From JACVRW01 sp963746825 (GTDB taxonomy: Bacteria; Actinomycetota; Thermoleophilia; Solirubrobacterales; Thermoleophilaceae), in assembly GCA_963746825.1 (NCBI GenBank), contig CAVVCU010000005.1:1-64000 (forward strand): 64,000 nt of DNA. The letters run 5' to 3'. Each line of letters opens with the position of its first letter. The stretch's first letter is position 1. The translations under genes and the position numbers were made by a program. The notes beneath the pieces are model-generated. The model made no database searches. It was not told where the DNA came from and saw nothing but the letters and a program-made list of their open reading frames with translations. Of this stretch, positions 44,650 through 58,400 are shown in pieces.

Positions 44650-44666
44650 GGACACCGTCGGTGTCC
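44650..44666 (-). terminator. Short hairpin between the dioxygenase and amidoligase operon
   Basis: GGACACC-GTC-GGTGTCC, a perfect 7-bp stem, 55 bases past the dioxygenase-like stop and 18 bases upstream of the ATP-grasp ATG. It could end the upstream transcript or be part of the operon's leader; no T run. Confidence 0.4.
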
Positions 44667-44721
44667 TTGTACCGCCGTCGAAAGATCCGTAAGCCTCTTT
44701 GGCCCGCGGGTCGAGGACGCT

Positions 44722-45408
44722 TCAGGCGCGAGCCACGTCGAACGAGATGGCGCCAACGTGCTCGCCGCCGCCGGACTGGGTGGCGAGCACGAGCGACTCG
44801 TCGAAGATGCCGTCGCTCGCGTTGTCGGTGTCGCCCTGGCTGCTGTAGACCTCTCTCTGAGTCTTCTCGTCGAAGAAGAGCTGAGTGGTGAGCACGGTCT
44901 GCTTGTCGAGGTGGACCTTGGCGTGGATGTGGACGGTGCGGCCCTGGTACCAACCCGGATAGATGGTCAGGAACTCGGCGATGCCCTGGGCGTTGGTGAC
45001 CTGGGCTCCACGCAGGAACGTCTCGCCGTCGGCCGAGTACTGCCCCTCGGCGTCGCACTGCCAGATGTCGACGACGGCGTTGCGGATCGGCTCGCAGCTT
45101 TCAGCCTCGCGCACGCGGATCGCCAGGCGCAGCGCCACCCCGTCGCGGTTTTCGCGGATGTCGCTGCGAATGGAGTCGACGTCGAAGTAGAAGGGGCCTT
45201 CTGTCAGCTCCGGGGTCAGGGTGCAGGACGAGGTGTCGTCGAAGAGGCCGGACAGGTCGTCGCTCGGCGTGGTCGTCGCCTCGCTCGCGGTCTCGGTCTG
45301 CGCGGCCTGTGGCTTGTCGTCGTCGCTGCATGCGGCGAGCAGGGCGCTGAGCGAGATCGTGCCCAGGCCCGCGATGGCCTGGCGCCGGCTGACGGGGGGA
45401 AGCTCCAT
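44722..45408 (-). CDS. Exported intradiol-dioxygenase-like lipoprotein
   Basis: 228 residues. Twin-Arg-like leader SRRQAIAGLGTISLSALLAA ending in Cys (lipobox LLAAC), then an acidic linker and an intradiol ring-cleavage domain: LTEGPFYFDVDSIRSDI, DIWQCDAEGQYSADG and TIYPGWYQGRTVHIHAKVHL. The Tyr and two His expected to bind Fe(III) are all present (FY, WYQGRTVHIH). Usual members are cytoplasmic catechol or protocatechuate dioxygenases; exported Tat lipoprotein versions are common in actinobacteria and their substrates are unknown. Confidence 0.82.
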   Translation of the reverse strand: MELPPVSRRQAIAGLGTISLSALLAACSDDDKPQAAQTETASEATTTPSDDLSGLFDDTSSCTLTPELTEGPFYFDVDSIRSDIRENRDGVALRLAIRVREAESCEPIRNAVVDIWQCDAEGQYSADGETFLRGAQVTNAQGIAEFLTIYPGWYQGRTVHIHAKVHLDKQTVLTTQLFFDEKTQREVYSSQGDTDNASDGIFDESLVLATQSGGGEHVGAISFDVARA

Positions 45409-45442
45409 GCGAGCCAGCTTGGCAGCGGTGGGTAAGAGCGCC

Positions 45443-46429
45443 CTAAGAGCCGCGCACGTCGAGCACGACCTTGCCCGTCGCGCCGCGGCCGTCGATTAGC
45501 TTGAGCGCTTCGGCCGCGCGCTCGAGCGGGTAACGGGCCCCCACCAGCGGCCGCACGAAGCCGCTGTCGACGAGGTCGCCAACCGCGGCGCCGATGGCGG
45601 CGTTGACCTCCGGCCTGCCCATCACGTACCCGCCCCAGCCGGCGCCGACCACCTCGGTGTTGTTGAGCAGGAGGCGGTTGACCTTGACCTCCGGGATCGA
45701 GCCGCCCGTGAAGCCGACCACCACGCAGCGGCCGTTCGCGCGCAGGGAGCGCAGGCTGTCGGTGAAGCGGTCACCGCCCACCGGGTCGATCACCACGTCC
45801 ACGCCTCCGAGCTCTTTGGCCTCGTCCTTCCACGGGCCGTCGGAACGCAGCGTCTCGTCGGCCCCGGCCTCCCGGGCGACCCGCTCCTTCTCGTCGGTGG
45901 ACACCACGGCGATCACGCGCGCCCCGAGGCCCTTCGCGATCTGCAGACACGCCGTGCCCACCCCGCCCGCCGCGCCGTGCACGAGCACCGTCTCACCCTC
46001 GGCCAGGCGGCCGCGCAGCTTGAGCGCGAACATGGCGGTGTGGTAGTTGAGGATGAGGCTGGCGCCCTGGGCGAAGTCGAGATCGCCGGGCAGGGGGAAG
46101 GTGAGGAACTCGGGCGCCACCGCAGTCTCGGCGAAGCCCCCGAGCATGCAGAAGGCGGCCACGCGGTCGCCGGGCGAGAGATCCACGCCCTCGGGCGCGC
46201 TGCGGACCACGCCGCCGACCTCGCTGCCGGGCACGAAGGGAAGTGGCGGCTTGACTTGATATTCGCCGCGGGTCTGGAGCACCTCCGGGAAGGAGACACC
46301 GGCGGCGTGCACGTCGACCACCACCCCGCGGCCCGGCGTGAGCATGTGCGAGGGCTCGGGCTCCGGCAGGTCGGCGAGAGCCAGCGCCGAGTCGGGTCCG
46401 CTGAGCTCGGTGATCTGAAGCGCTCGCAT
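45443..46429 (-). CDS. Zinc-independent quinone oxidoreductase (MDR family)
   Basis: 328 residues. QOR signature VLVHGAAGGVGTACLQIAKG with the NADPH loop AAGGVG, N-terminal GVSFPEVLQTRGEYQVKPPL and FVPGSEVGGVV. Cysteine zinc ligands are absent. The enzyme reduces quinones or enones with NADPH. It starts a little upstream of the large hybrid kinase stop (13 bases) and may share a transcript with the exported dioxygenase gene downstream. Confidence 0.88.
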   Translation of the reverse strand: MRALQITELSGPDSALALADLPEPEPSHMLTPGRGVVVDVHAAGVSFPEVLQTRGEYQVKPPLPFVPGSEVGGVVRSAPEGVDLSPGDRVAAFCMLGGFAETAVAPEFLTFPLPGDLDFAQGASLILNYHTAMFALKLRGRLAEGETVLVHGAAGGVGTACLQIAKGLGARVIAVVSTDEKERVAREAGADETLRSDGPWKDEAKELGGVDVVIDPVGGDRFTDSLRSLRANGRCVVVGFTGGSIPEVKVNRLLLNNTEVVGAGWGGYVMGRPEVNAAIGAAVGDLVDSGFVRPLVGARYPLERAAEALKLIDGRGATGKVVLDVRGS

Positions 46430-46441
46430 GCGAGCGAGAAG

Positions 46442-50932
<4,491 letters not shown>

Positions 50933-51003
50933 CGCTTATTCGGCGCGCGCCCGGCAGACTGAACCTCAGCCGGCTCTCAGCCGGCGGGCCTAGGTTGCGA
51001 GCC

Positions 51004-51789
51004 ATGAGATTCGAATTGCTCACCGGCCTGGCGGCGCTTGCATTGACGGGTTCGGGCGGTGGGCTCCCGCAGGGGAGCGAGCGCGTGACCCTGGACCCGG
51101 CCGACTTCACCACGAAGATCACCAACCCCTGGTGGCCGATGAGGCCGGGCAACAGGTGGGTGTATCGCGAGACGGACGCCGAGGGCACGCGGCAGCGCGT
51201 GGTGGTGACGGTGACCAACCGGACGAAGCTCATCGCCAATGGCGTGACCGCACGGGTGGTCCACGACGTGGTGACCGAGGGAGGCGAGCCGGTGGAGGTG
51301 ACCGACGACTGGTACGCGCAGGACCGCGCGGGCAACATCTGGTACCTCGGCGAGGCGACGACCGAGTACGAGAACGGGCAGCCGGTGTCGACCGCAGGCT
51401 CCTTCGAGGCCGGCGTGAACGGCGCGCAGGCCGGGGTGATCATGCCCGCCCGTCCGCGTCCCGGCCTGCGGTATCGCCAGGAGTACCTGAAGGGCGAGGC
51501 CGAGGACAGGGCGCGCGTGGTCAGCCTGCGCGAGAAGGCCGAGGTGCCGGTCGGCTACTTCAAGCGGGTCCTGATGACCCGGGACGTGAACCCGCTCAGC
51601 CCGAGGATCCTCGAATTCAAGTTCTACGCGCGCGGGGTGGGGCCGGTGCTGGCGGTGAGCGTCTCCGGCGGCAGCGACCGCGAGGAGCTGCTCAGCACCC
51701 GCGCGCGCAGCGCCACCTCGAGCTCGAAGCGTGCGTCGGGGTCGTCGAGCGCCTCGCCGAGAAGCGCGCGAAGGCGCGTGAGCCGGTAG
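51004..51789 (+). CDS. Exported hypothetical protein, C-terminus doubtful
   Basis: Up to 261 residues from ATG 51004. Short signal sequence (MRFELLTGLAALALTGSGGG), then DPADFTTKITNPWWPMRPGN and RWVYRETDAEGTRQRVVVTV, VTDDWYAQDRAGNIWYLGEA, and GSFEAGVNGAQAGVIMPARP: a beta-rich domain of unknown function seen in actinobacterial secreted proteins. The expected end is near SVSGGSDREELLSTR (about 51700); the final Ser/Arg-rich 25 residues lie across the pucR gene and look non-native, hinting at a lost stop. Confidence 0.6.
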   Translation: MRFELLTGLAALALTGSGGGLPQGSERVTLDPADFTTKITNPWWPMRPGNRWVYRETDAEGTRQRVVVTVTNRTKLIANGVTARVVHDVVTEGGEPVEVTDDWYAQDRAGNIWYLGEATTEYENGQPVSTAGSFEAGVNGAQAGVIMPARPRPGLRYRQEYLKGEAEDRARVVSLREKAEVPVGYFKRVLMTRDVNPLSPRILEFKFYARGVGPVLAVSVSGGSDREELLSTRARSATSSSKRASGSSSASPRSARRRVSR

Positions 51790-52868
51790 CGCGCCGTCTG
51801 GGCGTGCAGGCCGAGGGCGCGGGCCATGGCCGCGGCGTTGCCTCCGTGCTGGACGTAGGCCAGCGCGGTCAGCTCCATTCGCCGCCGTGCCTTGGGAGTG
51901 AGCTCGTCGAGCGGCTCGAGCCGGCGCGCGACGATGCGCTCGACGAGCGCCGGATTCTCGAACAGCAGGAGCTCGGTGAGCACGTCGTCCACGGGCACGA
52001 GGCCGTCGGCGTCGATGAGCCCGGCCAGGCCCGCGCGGCGGGCGAGCCGCGCCAGCGACCACGAGCCCGGCAGGCCGGCGAGCGTGGTGGTGGGGCCAAT
52101 GGCGCCGGCGTGCAGCGACCGCTCGATCTCGGCCCGCCGTCCCGGCCCGTCGGGGTCCGCGATCACGATGCACCCCACGCCCTCCACCGGGGACGCGAGC
52201 GCGTCCGGCGGCAGGCGGCGCGTCAGCTCGTCGAGCTCCTCCTCAGCGCAGGCCAGGGCCGCGACGCTGCGGGGCAGGCGCCAACCCGCGGCCGCGGCGG
52301 CCGTGCGCAGCTCGGGCCCTTCGGCGGGTGGGTCGCGCAACAGCACCGCTATCAGCTCCCGCCGGCGGCGGCGGCGTTCGCCCTCGACCTGCGATCGGGC
52401 TTCCGCGTAGCCCTCCACCGAGTCGGCCGAGAGCTCTTCGATGTAGGCGAAGATCGACTCGGCCAGCAGGCTCAGCAGCTCGGGGTCGAGCCGGGCGCGG
52501 CGGGCGGCCGCGGCCATTCGCCGCCAGGCCACGCGGGCCCCGACGCGGTAGGCGGACTGCAGCGCGTCGAGCGTCCGGCCCTGGCGCAGCTCCCCGGCGC
52601 CGAGGGCCACGTACACCTCCCGGCCGGGCCCGCGGGCGCCCGAGGGACTGCGCACCAGGTCGAGGAACTGGCGCAGCGCCTCGGTCACTCCCGTACGAAC
52701 CCCGCGGCCGAAGGTTCCCTCGAAGGGGCGGGCGTAGTCGGGCACCTCGCGGGCGATGGTGGCCAGGATCTCGTCGGTGACCCCGTCGAGCTCGGGCTCG
52801 AGCAGGTCGGCCACCTCGGCGGGAAGCGCTCGCCAGGGCCCGTTCTTGGCAGAAGTTGTCACCTGCAT
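51624..52868 (-). CDS. PucR-type helix-turn-helix transcriptional regulator
   Basis: About 414 residues from ATG 52868 (MQVTTSAKNGPWRALPAEVA). N-terminal helical RsbR-like/PucR region (ELDGVTDEILATIAREVPDY), a central GGDEF-like alpha/beta portion (GVGCIVIADPDGPGRRAEIE) and a C-terminal PucR helix-turn-helix: LTALAYVQHGGNAAAMARAL, GLHAQTARYRLTRLRALLGE. Family members sense purine or fatty-type metabolites. It is divergent from the desaturase gene (72 bases between starts), a likely target. The last 35 residues (Ser/Pro/Thr rich) overlap the exported protein gene. Confidence 0.85.
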   Translation of the reverse strand: MQVTTSAKNGPWRALPAEVADLLEPELDGVTDEILATIAREVPDYARPFEGTFGRGVRTGVTEALRQFLDLVRSPSGARGPGREVYVALGAGELRQGRTLDALQSAYRVGARVAWRRMAAAARRARLDPELLSLLAESIFAYIEELSADSVEGYAEARSQVEGERRRRRRELIAVLLRDPPAEGPELRTAAAAAGWRLPRSVAALACAEEELDELTRRLPPDALASPVEGVGCIVIADPDGPGRRAEIERSLHAGAIGPTTTLAGLPGSWSLARLARRAGLAGLIDADGLVPVDDVLTELLLFENPALVERIVARRLEPLDELTPKARRRMELTALAYVQHGGNAAAMARALGLHAQTARYRLTRLRALLGEALDDPDARFELEVALRARVLSSSSRSLPPETLTASTGPTPRA

Positions 52869-52940
52869 GCGCAAAACTGTAAAGCAAGTTCTCACGAATG
52901 CGTCGGTACATAGGCGCTGTGCGCAGGAATACTTCTATCC

Positions 52941-53871
52941 ATGAGTCGACTAGAGAAGCGCGTGAACCTCGTTGCCGTGGCCCTTCCCTTCGCCGCGTTC
53001 ATCGCCGCGATCGTCCTGCTGTGGAACAGCGCGGTCTCGGCCACAGACCTCGGGATCCTGGCCGCGATGTACGTGCTCACGGCGATCGGCGTGACCGTCG
53101 GCTACCACCGCCTCTTGACCCACCGGTCCTTCGCCGTGGCCAAGCCGCTCGAGTACCTCTTCGCGATTCTCGGCTCCATGGCCGTGCAGGGACCGGTGAT
53201 GAGCTGGGTGGCCGACCACCGCAAGCACCACGCCCACGCCGACGAGGAGGGCGACCCGCACAGCCCGCACGTCGGGCACGGCGACGGCTTCTCCGGCGTA
53301 ATGCGCGGCCTGTGGCACGCTCACACCGGCTGGCTCTTCTCCACCCAGGGCCGGGCCAGCGCCCGCCAGTACGCCAAGGACCTCTATGAGGACCGCGGCA
53401 TGCGGGCGATCAACCGCCACTTCCCCTACTCTGGTGGCCCTGAGCCTGCTGCTTCCCGCGCTGGCCGGCTGGGCCATCACGGGCACCTGGGTGGGCGCGC
53501 TCACCGGCTATCTGTGGGGTGGCCTCGTGCGCATCTTCCTGGTCCACCACATCACCTGGAGCGTCAACTCGGTCTGCCACTTCCTGGGCACGCGTCGCTT
53601 CGAGACCGACGACCACTCCACCAACGTGGCTTGGCTCTCGCTGCCCTCCCTCGGCGAGTCCTGGCACCACAACCACCACGCCTTCCCGCGCTCGGCCAAT
53701 CACGGGCTGCGGCGCTGGGAGAAGCTGCTCGACCCCTCGGCGCTGCTGATCGGCGGGTTGGAGAAGGTGGGGCTGGCGCGCAACGTGGTCCGGATCGCGC
53801 CCGAGCGCCAGGAGCAGCGCGAGCGCGGGGCCGCGCCGGTGCGGGCCGAAGTGCCGGCGTCCTCGCGCTAA
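52941..53871 (+). CDS. Acyl-CoA/fatty acid desaturase (one frameshift)
   Basis: About 309 residues when one indel near 53425-53435 is repaired. Three histidine boxes for the di-iron centre: GYHRLLTHRSF (HxxxxH), ADHRKHHAHADEEG (HxxHH) and WHHNHHAFPRSANHG (HxxHH); four hydrophobic segments, two in each half. This is the delta-9-type membrane desaturase. The frame moves from the third to the first reading frame between HFPY and LVALSLLLPALAG. Divergent from a PucR regulator that may control it. Confidence 0.85.
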
Positions 53872-53971
53872 AACCCCTGCTACTGTCAATTACGTGGGCG
53901 GCGCCGCCGCCCGCGAGGTTCTTGTCTCCGAGCATTGCGTTCTGGGTCAGCCGAATCTCCCAGTTCGTATC

Positions 53972-53992
53972 GCGGCCGCAACAGGCGGCCGC
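53972..53992 (+). promoter_or_regulatory. GC-rich hairpin just upstream of the helicase ribosome-binding site
   Basis: GCGGCCGC-AACAG-GCGGCCGC, an 8-bp perfect stem with a five-base loop. It ends four bases before the ribosome-binding site AAGGAG (53997-54002) of the DEAD-box helicase. Its place suits mRNA-structure control, such as the cold-shock or self-regulation known for DEAD-box helicases, but no trigger is visible. Confidence 0.5.
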
Positions 53993-54007
53993 TCGCAAGG
54001 AGCAAAG

Positions 54008-55260
54008 ATGTCCAAGCAGTCCTTCGCCGATCTCGGCGTGTCCGATGCCGTCGCGGGCGCACTCGCCCGTAACGGCCTGAATACCCCCTTCGCTGTCCAG
54101 CGCTCGGTCGTACCCGACGTGCTGGCCGGCCATGACGTCCTGGTCAAGGCGCCCACCGGCTCCGGCAAGACGCTGGCCTTCGGCGTGCCGCTGGTCGAGC
54201 GCCTGGAGGCCGAAGATGCCCGCGCCGCCGCGCTGGTGCTGGTGCCCACCCGTGAGCTCGCCACCCAGGTGGCCGAGGCTCTGACCGACGTCGCGCGCGC
54301 CCGGGCCCTCAGCCTCGCCACCGTCTACGGCGGGGTCGGCCTCGAGCGCCAGGCCAAGCTCGCCCGCCGGGCCCACATCCTGGTGGCCACCCCCGGCCGT
54401 CTCGAGGACCTGATCGCGCGCGGCGCGGTGCGCCTCGACCGCGTCCGCGTGCTGGTGCTCGACGAGGCCGACCGAATGCTCGACATGGGCTTCCGGCCCG
54501 CCGTCGACCGCATCGTCGCCCTCACGCCCTCCGACCGCCAGACGCTCTTCCTGTCCGCCACCCTCGAGGGCGACGCCGGCCGGATCGCCCGGGCCTACAC
54601 CCAGGACGCTCGCCTTCACGAGGAGCTGGCCAGCGAGCAGTCCAGGGGCCGCATCGAGCACCGCTTCCTGGCCGTGGCCCACGAGGACAAGCTCGACTCG
54701 CTCGTCCGCGAGCTGGGCAACGGCGAGCGCGGGCGCACGCTCGTGTTCGTGCGGACCAAGCGCGGCGCCGACCGCCTGGTCAAGCGCCTCGGCCGCCACG
54801 ACATCAGCGCGGTGGCCATCCACGGCAACCGCTCGCAGTCCCAGCGCGAGAAGGCGCTCAACCGCTTCCACAGCGGCTCGATCGACACGCTGGTGGCCAC
54901 CGACGTGGCCGCCCGCGGGATCGACGTCGACGATGTGACGCACGTGATCAACTTCGACGCCCCCGAGGACCGCGACGCCTACGTGCACCGCGTCGGGCGC
55001 ACCGGCCGCGCCGGGCGCCGGGGCGTGGGCATCACCCTCGTCACGCGCGAGCAGGCGACCGACGTAGGGAAGATCGCCCTGAGCTGCGCCTGCACTCCCA
55101 GTTCGCGAAGAGCGGGTTGAGCGAGGCGGGTGGGCGCTCGCACAACGGCTCGCGGCCGCGCAGCGGCGGTCGCCGGCGCCGCCGGGCCGTGAGTGCCAGC
55201 GTAGGGTGCGCGGCCCGACGTCAGCCGACCTTGCTGGTCGCGCCCCGGCCGCGCCGCTAG
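54008..55260 (+). CDS. DEAD-box RNA helicase (one frameshift near the end)
   Basis: About 417 residues. Starts MSKQSFADLGVSDAVAGALA after AAGGAG. All helicase motifs: Q motif with GLNTPFAVQR, I KAPTGSGKT, Ia VPTRELATQ, II VLDEADRMLDMGF, III FLSATLEG, IV TLVFVRTKRG, V VATDVAARGIDV, VI HRVGRTGRAG. One base is missing near 55080-55083; with it the protein continues LELRLHSQFAKSGLSEAGG and a basic tail to the stop at 55258, instead of ending at 55118. It unwinds RNA in ribosome or mRNA metabolism. Confidence 0.9.
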
Positions 55261-55264
55261 CGGC

Positions 55265-56145
55265 TTGTTCGCCGGCTTCGAATCGCGCCGGATAGAGACG
55301 AGCGAGGCCGAGGTGAACCTCGTGATCGGCGGCTCGGGGCTCGCCGGTGCTGCTACTCCACGGCTACCCGCAGACGCACCACATGTGGCACCTCGTCGCG
55401 CCCGTGCTGGCCGACCGCCACACCGTCGTCGCCGCCGACCTGCGCGGCTACGGCGACTCGTCCAAGCCGGAGTCCGGCCCCGGCCACGCGGGCTATTCGA
55501 AGCGGGCGATGGCACAGGACCAGGTGGAGGTCCATGGCGGCGCTCGACTTCGACTCGTTCGCCGTGGTGGGCCACGACCGCGGCGGGCGAGTAGCGCACC
55601 GCATGGCCCTCGACCATTCCGAGCGCGTGAGCCGGCTGGCCGTGCTCGACATCGTGCCCACGCACGCGGTCTTCACCAACGTGTCGCAGGCCCTGGCCAC
55701 GTCCTACTACCACTGGTTCTTCCTCATTCAGCCCTTCGACTTGCCGGAGCGGCTGATCGGCGCCGACCCGGACTACTACCTCGAGCACAAGCTCGACAGC
55801 TGGAGCGCGGGCGATTCGATCTTCGCCCCCGAGGCCATGGCCGAGTACCGGCGCTGCTTCAGCGATCCGGCCACCATCCACGCCAGCTGCGAGGACTACC
55901 GCGCGGCGGCCACGATCGACCTCGAGCACGACGAGGCGGATCTCGATCGCAGGATCGCCTGTCCGCTGCTGGCGCTCTGGGGCGACCGGGGCCGGATCGC
56001 CCAGCTCTTCGACGTGGCCGAGACCTGGCGCGACCGCGCATCCGACGTGCACGGCCGCGCGCTGGCCTGCGGGCACTTCCCCGCTGAAGAGGCTCCGCGG
56101 AGTACCGCCGCTGACGAGCTGCTGGCTTTCCTATTACCTACTTGA
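55265..56145 (+). pseudogene. Alpha/beta hydrolase, haloacetate dehalogenase/epoxide hydrolase type, two frameshifts
   Basis: About 290 residues after repair. Three pieces: SRRIETSEAEVNLVIGGSG in the second frame; VLLLHGYPQTHHMWHLVAPV and ADLRGYGDSSKPESGP in the third from about 55345; MAALDFDSFAVVGHDRGGRV in the first from about 55534. The nucleophile is Asp (GHDRGG), the acid/His pair lies in LLALWGDRG and LACGHFPAEEAP, fitting fluoroacetate dehalogenase or soluble epoxide hydrolase. Frame changes at about 55340 and 55530. Convergent with glnN, overlapping eight bases. Confidence 0.75.
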
Positions 56146-58285
56146 TGAACAGGATCTCCGCGTACTTCGGCAGCGGCCAGAGATCGTCGGCCACCAGCTT
56201 CTCCAGCGCGTCGCCCAGCTCCCGGACGCTCTCGAGCGCGGTGAGCTGGTTGTCGCGCGCGTAGATCGGCCAGATCGAGGCCCTCGACGTCGTCGGGGTA
56301 GACGTTCGCGGCCTCGAGCGCGCAGATCGCCTCGACGAACTCGGCCGCCAGGAGCGCGTCTGGGAGGCGAGGGTGTCCATCCCCGCCGCCTCCTCGAGCG
56401 CCACCTGGCGTAGCACCGCCGGCAGCAGCATGGTCCGTGCCATCGACGCGCCGGTCTCGGCCTCGATGTTGGCGCGGATCACATACTGCTCGGTCCACAC
56501 CTCCGAGCGCGACTCGAGCTCGCGGTGCGAGAGCACCTCGTACTTCTCGAAGGCGTCCACGGTCTGGTCGGACAGCACCTCGGGCAGGGCGTCGGGCGTG
56601 GTGGCCAGGTTCTTGAGCCCGCGCGACTCGGCCTCGGAGTGCCAGTCCTCGGAGTAGTTGTCGCCCCCGAAGATCACCCGCTCGCTGGCCGCGTAGGCGT
56701 CCTTGACCACCGCGGTCACCGCCGCGCCGAGGTCGTCGGAGCTCGAGAGCTTGGCCTCGAGGTCGTCGGCCAGCTCGTCGATGGCCTCGGCCACGATCGT
56801 GTTGAGCACCGTGTTGGGGAAGGCGAGCGACTGGCTCGATCCCAGCGAGCGGAACTCGAACTTGTTGCCCGTGAAGGCGAACGGCGAGGTGCGGTTGCGG
56901 TCGCCCCCGTGCATCGGCAGCGGCGGCAGCACCGGCGTGCCGAGGCCGAGCACCGAGGCCGGCGTGTGGGGGTCGCCCTCGCCGGCGACGATCGCCCCGA
57001 AAACCTTCTCGAGCTCGGCTCCCAGGAATATGGACATGATCGCCGGGGGCGCCTCGTTGGCCCCGAGCCGGTGGTCCTGCCCGATTCCCACCACCGAGGC
57101 GCGGACCAGCCCCTGGTGCTTGTCCACCGCCTTGATCACGGCGGCGCAGAAGAACAGGAAATTGATGTTGTCCGCCGGGGTCTCGCCCGGGTCGAGCAGG
57201 TTGTGGCCGGTATCGGTGCCCATCGACCAGTTGTTGTGCTTGCCCGAGCCGTTCACGCCGGCGAAGGGCTTCTCGTGCAGCAGGCAGACGAGCCCGTAGT
57301 TGCGGGCCACCCGCTGCATCACCTGCATGGTCAGCTGCTGGTGGTCGGATCCGACGTTCGAGTTCTCGAATATCGGCGCGATCTCGTACTGAGCCGGGGC
57401 CACCTCGTTGTGGCGGGTCTTGACCGGCACGCCGAGCTTGGCCAGCTCGCGCTCGGTGTCCATCATGCAGGCGAGCACGCGCTCCGGGATCGACCCGAAG
57501 TAGTGGTCGTCGAGCTCGTGGCCCTTGGGCGGTTTGGCGCCGAACAGGGTCCGGCCCGTGTTGATCAGGTCGGGGCGCTCGAAGTAGAACTGCTCGTCGA
57601 TCAGGAAGTACTCCTGCTCAGGGCCGACGGTGGTGAACACGCGAGACGCCTGCTCGTCGCCCAGGAGCTTCAGGGCACGCATGGCCGAGCGCGAGAGGGC
57701 GTCCATCGAGCGCAGCAGCGGGATCTTGGCGTCGAGCGCCTCACCGGTCCAGGACGCGAACGCGGTGGGGATGCAGAGCAGCGCGCCGTTGGGATTCTCG
57801 AGGATGAAGGCCGGGCTGGTGGGGTCCCAGGCGGTGTAGCCGCGGGCCTCGAAGGTCGCGCGCACGCCGCCGGTGGGGAAGGACGAAGCGTCCGGCTCGC
57901 CCTGGATCAGCTCCGTCCCGGCGAATTCGGCCAGGGCGATGCCGTCGCTCGTGGGGCCGAAGAAGGAGTCATGCTTCTCGGCGGTGAGCCCGGTGAGCGG
58001 CTGGAAGACGTGCGTGTAGTGGGTGGCCCCGCGCTCGAGTGCCCACTCCTTCATGCCCAGCGCGACGGCGTCGGCCAGCGAGGGATCGAGCGCCTCGCCG
58101 TTGGCGAGCGTGGACTGCAGGCGCTTGTATGTCTCCTTGGGCAGGCGGTGGCGCTGCACGGCGGGCGAGAAGACGTTCTCGCCGAACGGGAAATTCGAGG
58201 GCTCGGTCAGGTCGACGGCGCCGAGCACGCCCCCGTTGGGGCTCCACTGAGCGGCGGTGAGGTTCTTCTGACGGACTTTGGGCAT
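56138..58285 (-). CDS. glnN: Glutamine synthetase type III (two compensating frameshifts)
   Basis: About 715 residues from ATG 58285 (MPKVRQKNLTAAQWSPNGGV), a normal size for GSIII. Signatures: FPFGENVFSPAVQRHRLPKE, HYTHVFQPLTGLTAEKHDSF, GPEQEYFLIDEQFY, HNEVAPAQYEIAPIFENSNV and NGSGKHNNWSMGTDTGHNLL, with the C-terminal LGANEAPPAIMSIFLG. It makes glutamine from glutamate, ammonia and ATP; GSIII is a hexamer-of-dimers enzyme found in few actinobacteria. Between about 56280 and 56365 the frame slips and then returns (the missing stretch reads LLAAEFVEAICALEAANVYP in another frame). A 16-bp palindrome lies upstream. Confidence 0.9.
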   Translation of the reverse strand: MPKVRQKNLTAAQWSPNGGVLGAVDLTEPSNFPFGENVFSPAVQRHRLPKETYKRLQSTLANGEALDPSLADAVALGMKEWALERGATHYTHVFQPLTGLTAEKHDSFFGPTSDGIALAEFAGTELIQGEPDASSFPTGGVRATFEARGYTAWDPTSPAFILENPNGALLCIPTAFASWTGEALDAKIPLLRSMDALSRSAMRALKLLGDEQASRVFTTVGPEQEYFLIDEQFYFERPDLINTGRTLFGAKPPKGHELDDHYFGSIPERVLACMMDTERELAKLGVPVKTRHNEVAPAQYEIAPIFENSNVGSDHQQLTMQVMQRVARNYGLVCLLHEKPFAGVNGSGKHNNWSMGTDTGHNLLDPGETPADNINFLFFCAAVIKAVDKHQGLVRASVVGIGQDHRLGANEAPPAIMSIFLGAELEKVFGAIVAGEGDPHTPASVLGLGTPVLPPLPMHGGDRNRTSPFAFTGNKFEFRSLGSSQSLAFPNTVLNTIVAEAIDELADDLEAKLSSSDDLGAAVTAVVKDAYAASERVIFGGDNYSEDWHSEAESRGLKNLATTPDALPEVLSDQTVDAFEKYEVLSHRELESRSEVWTEQYVIRANIEAETGASMARTMLLPAVLRQVALEEAAGMDTLASQTRSWRPSSSRRSARSRPRTSTPTTSRASIWPIYARDNQLTALESVRELGDALEKLVADDLWPLPKYAEILFIK

Positions 58286-58345
58286 AGGGGTGGCTCCTCC
58301 GAAGGGGTCAAGAGCCGACCCTAGCCGTGGCCGGTCCGGCTCCCT

Positions 58346-58361
58346 TTGTACACGTGTACAA
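58346..58361. promoter_or_regulatory. 16-bp perfect palindrome upstream of glnN
   Basis: TTGTACACGTGTACAA is its own reverse complement; the match extends further with one mismatch per side. It lies 60 bases upstream of the glnN ATG, the usual operator or upstream-activator distance, and 40 bases from the stop of the flavin-enzyme gene. It differs from the known GlnR box, so a TetR-, GntR- or LacI-like regulator is more likely. Confidence 0.65.
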
Positions 58362-58400
58362 GGTTTGAGAGTGTTGATCCGCCCTACGGTCGAGTGAGAG

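Noticed and set aside
52868..52926. Two TGCGCA palindromes (52868 and 52920) in the pucR-desaturase intergenic region as an operator
   Set aside because: A six-base self-complementary sequence is common in GC-rich DNA; the spacing of about 52 bases and one copy overlapping the start codon give little support.
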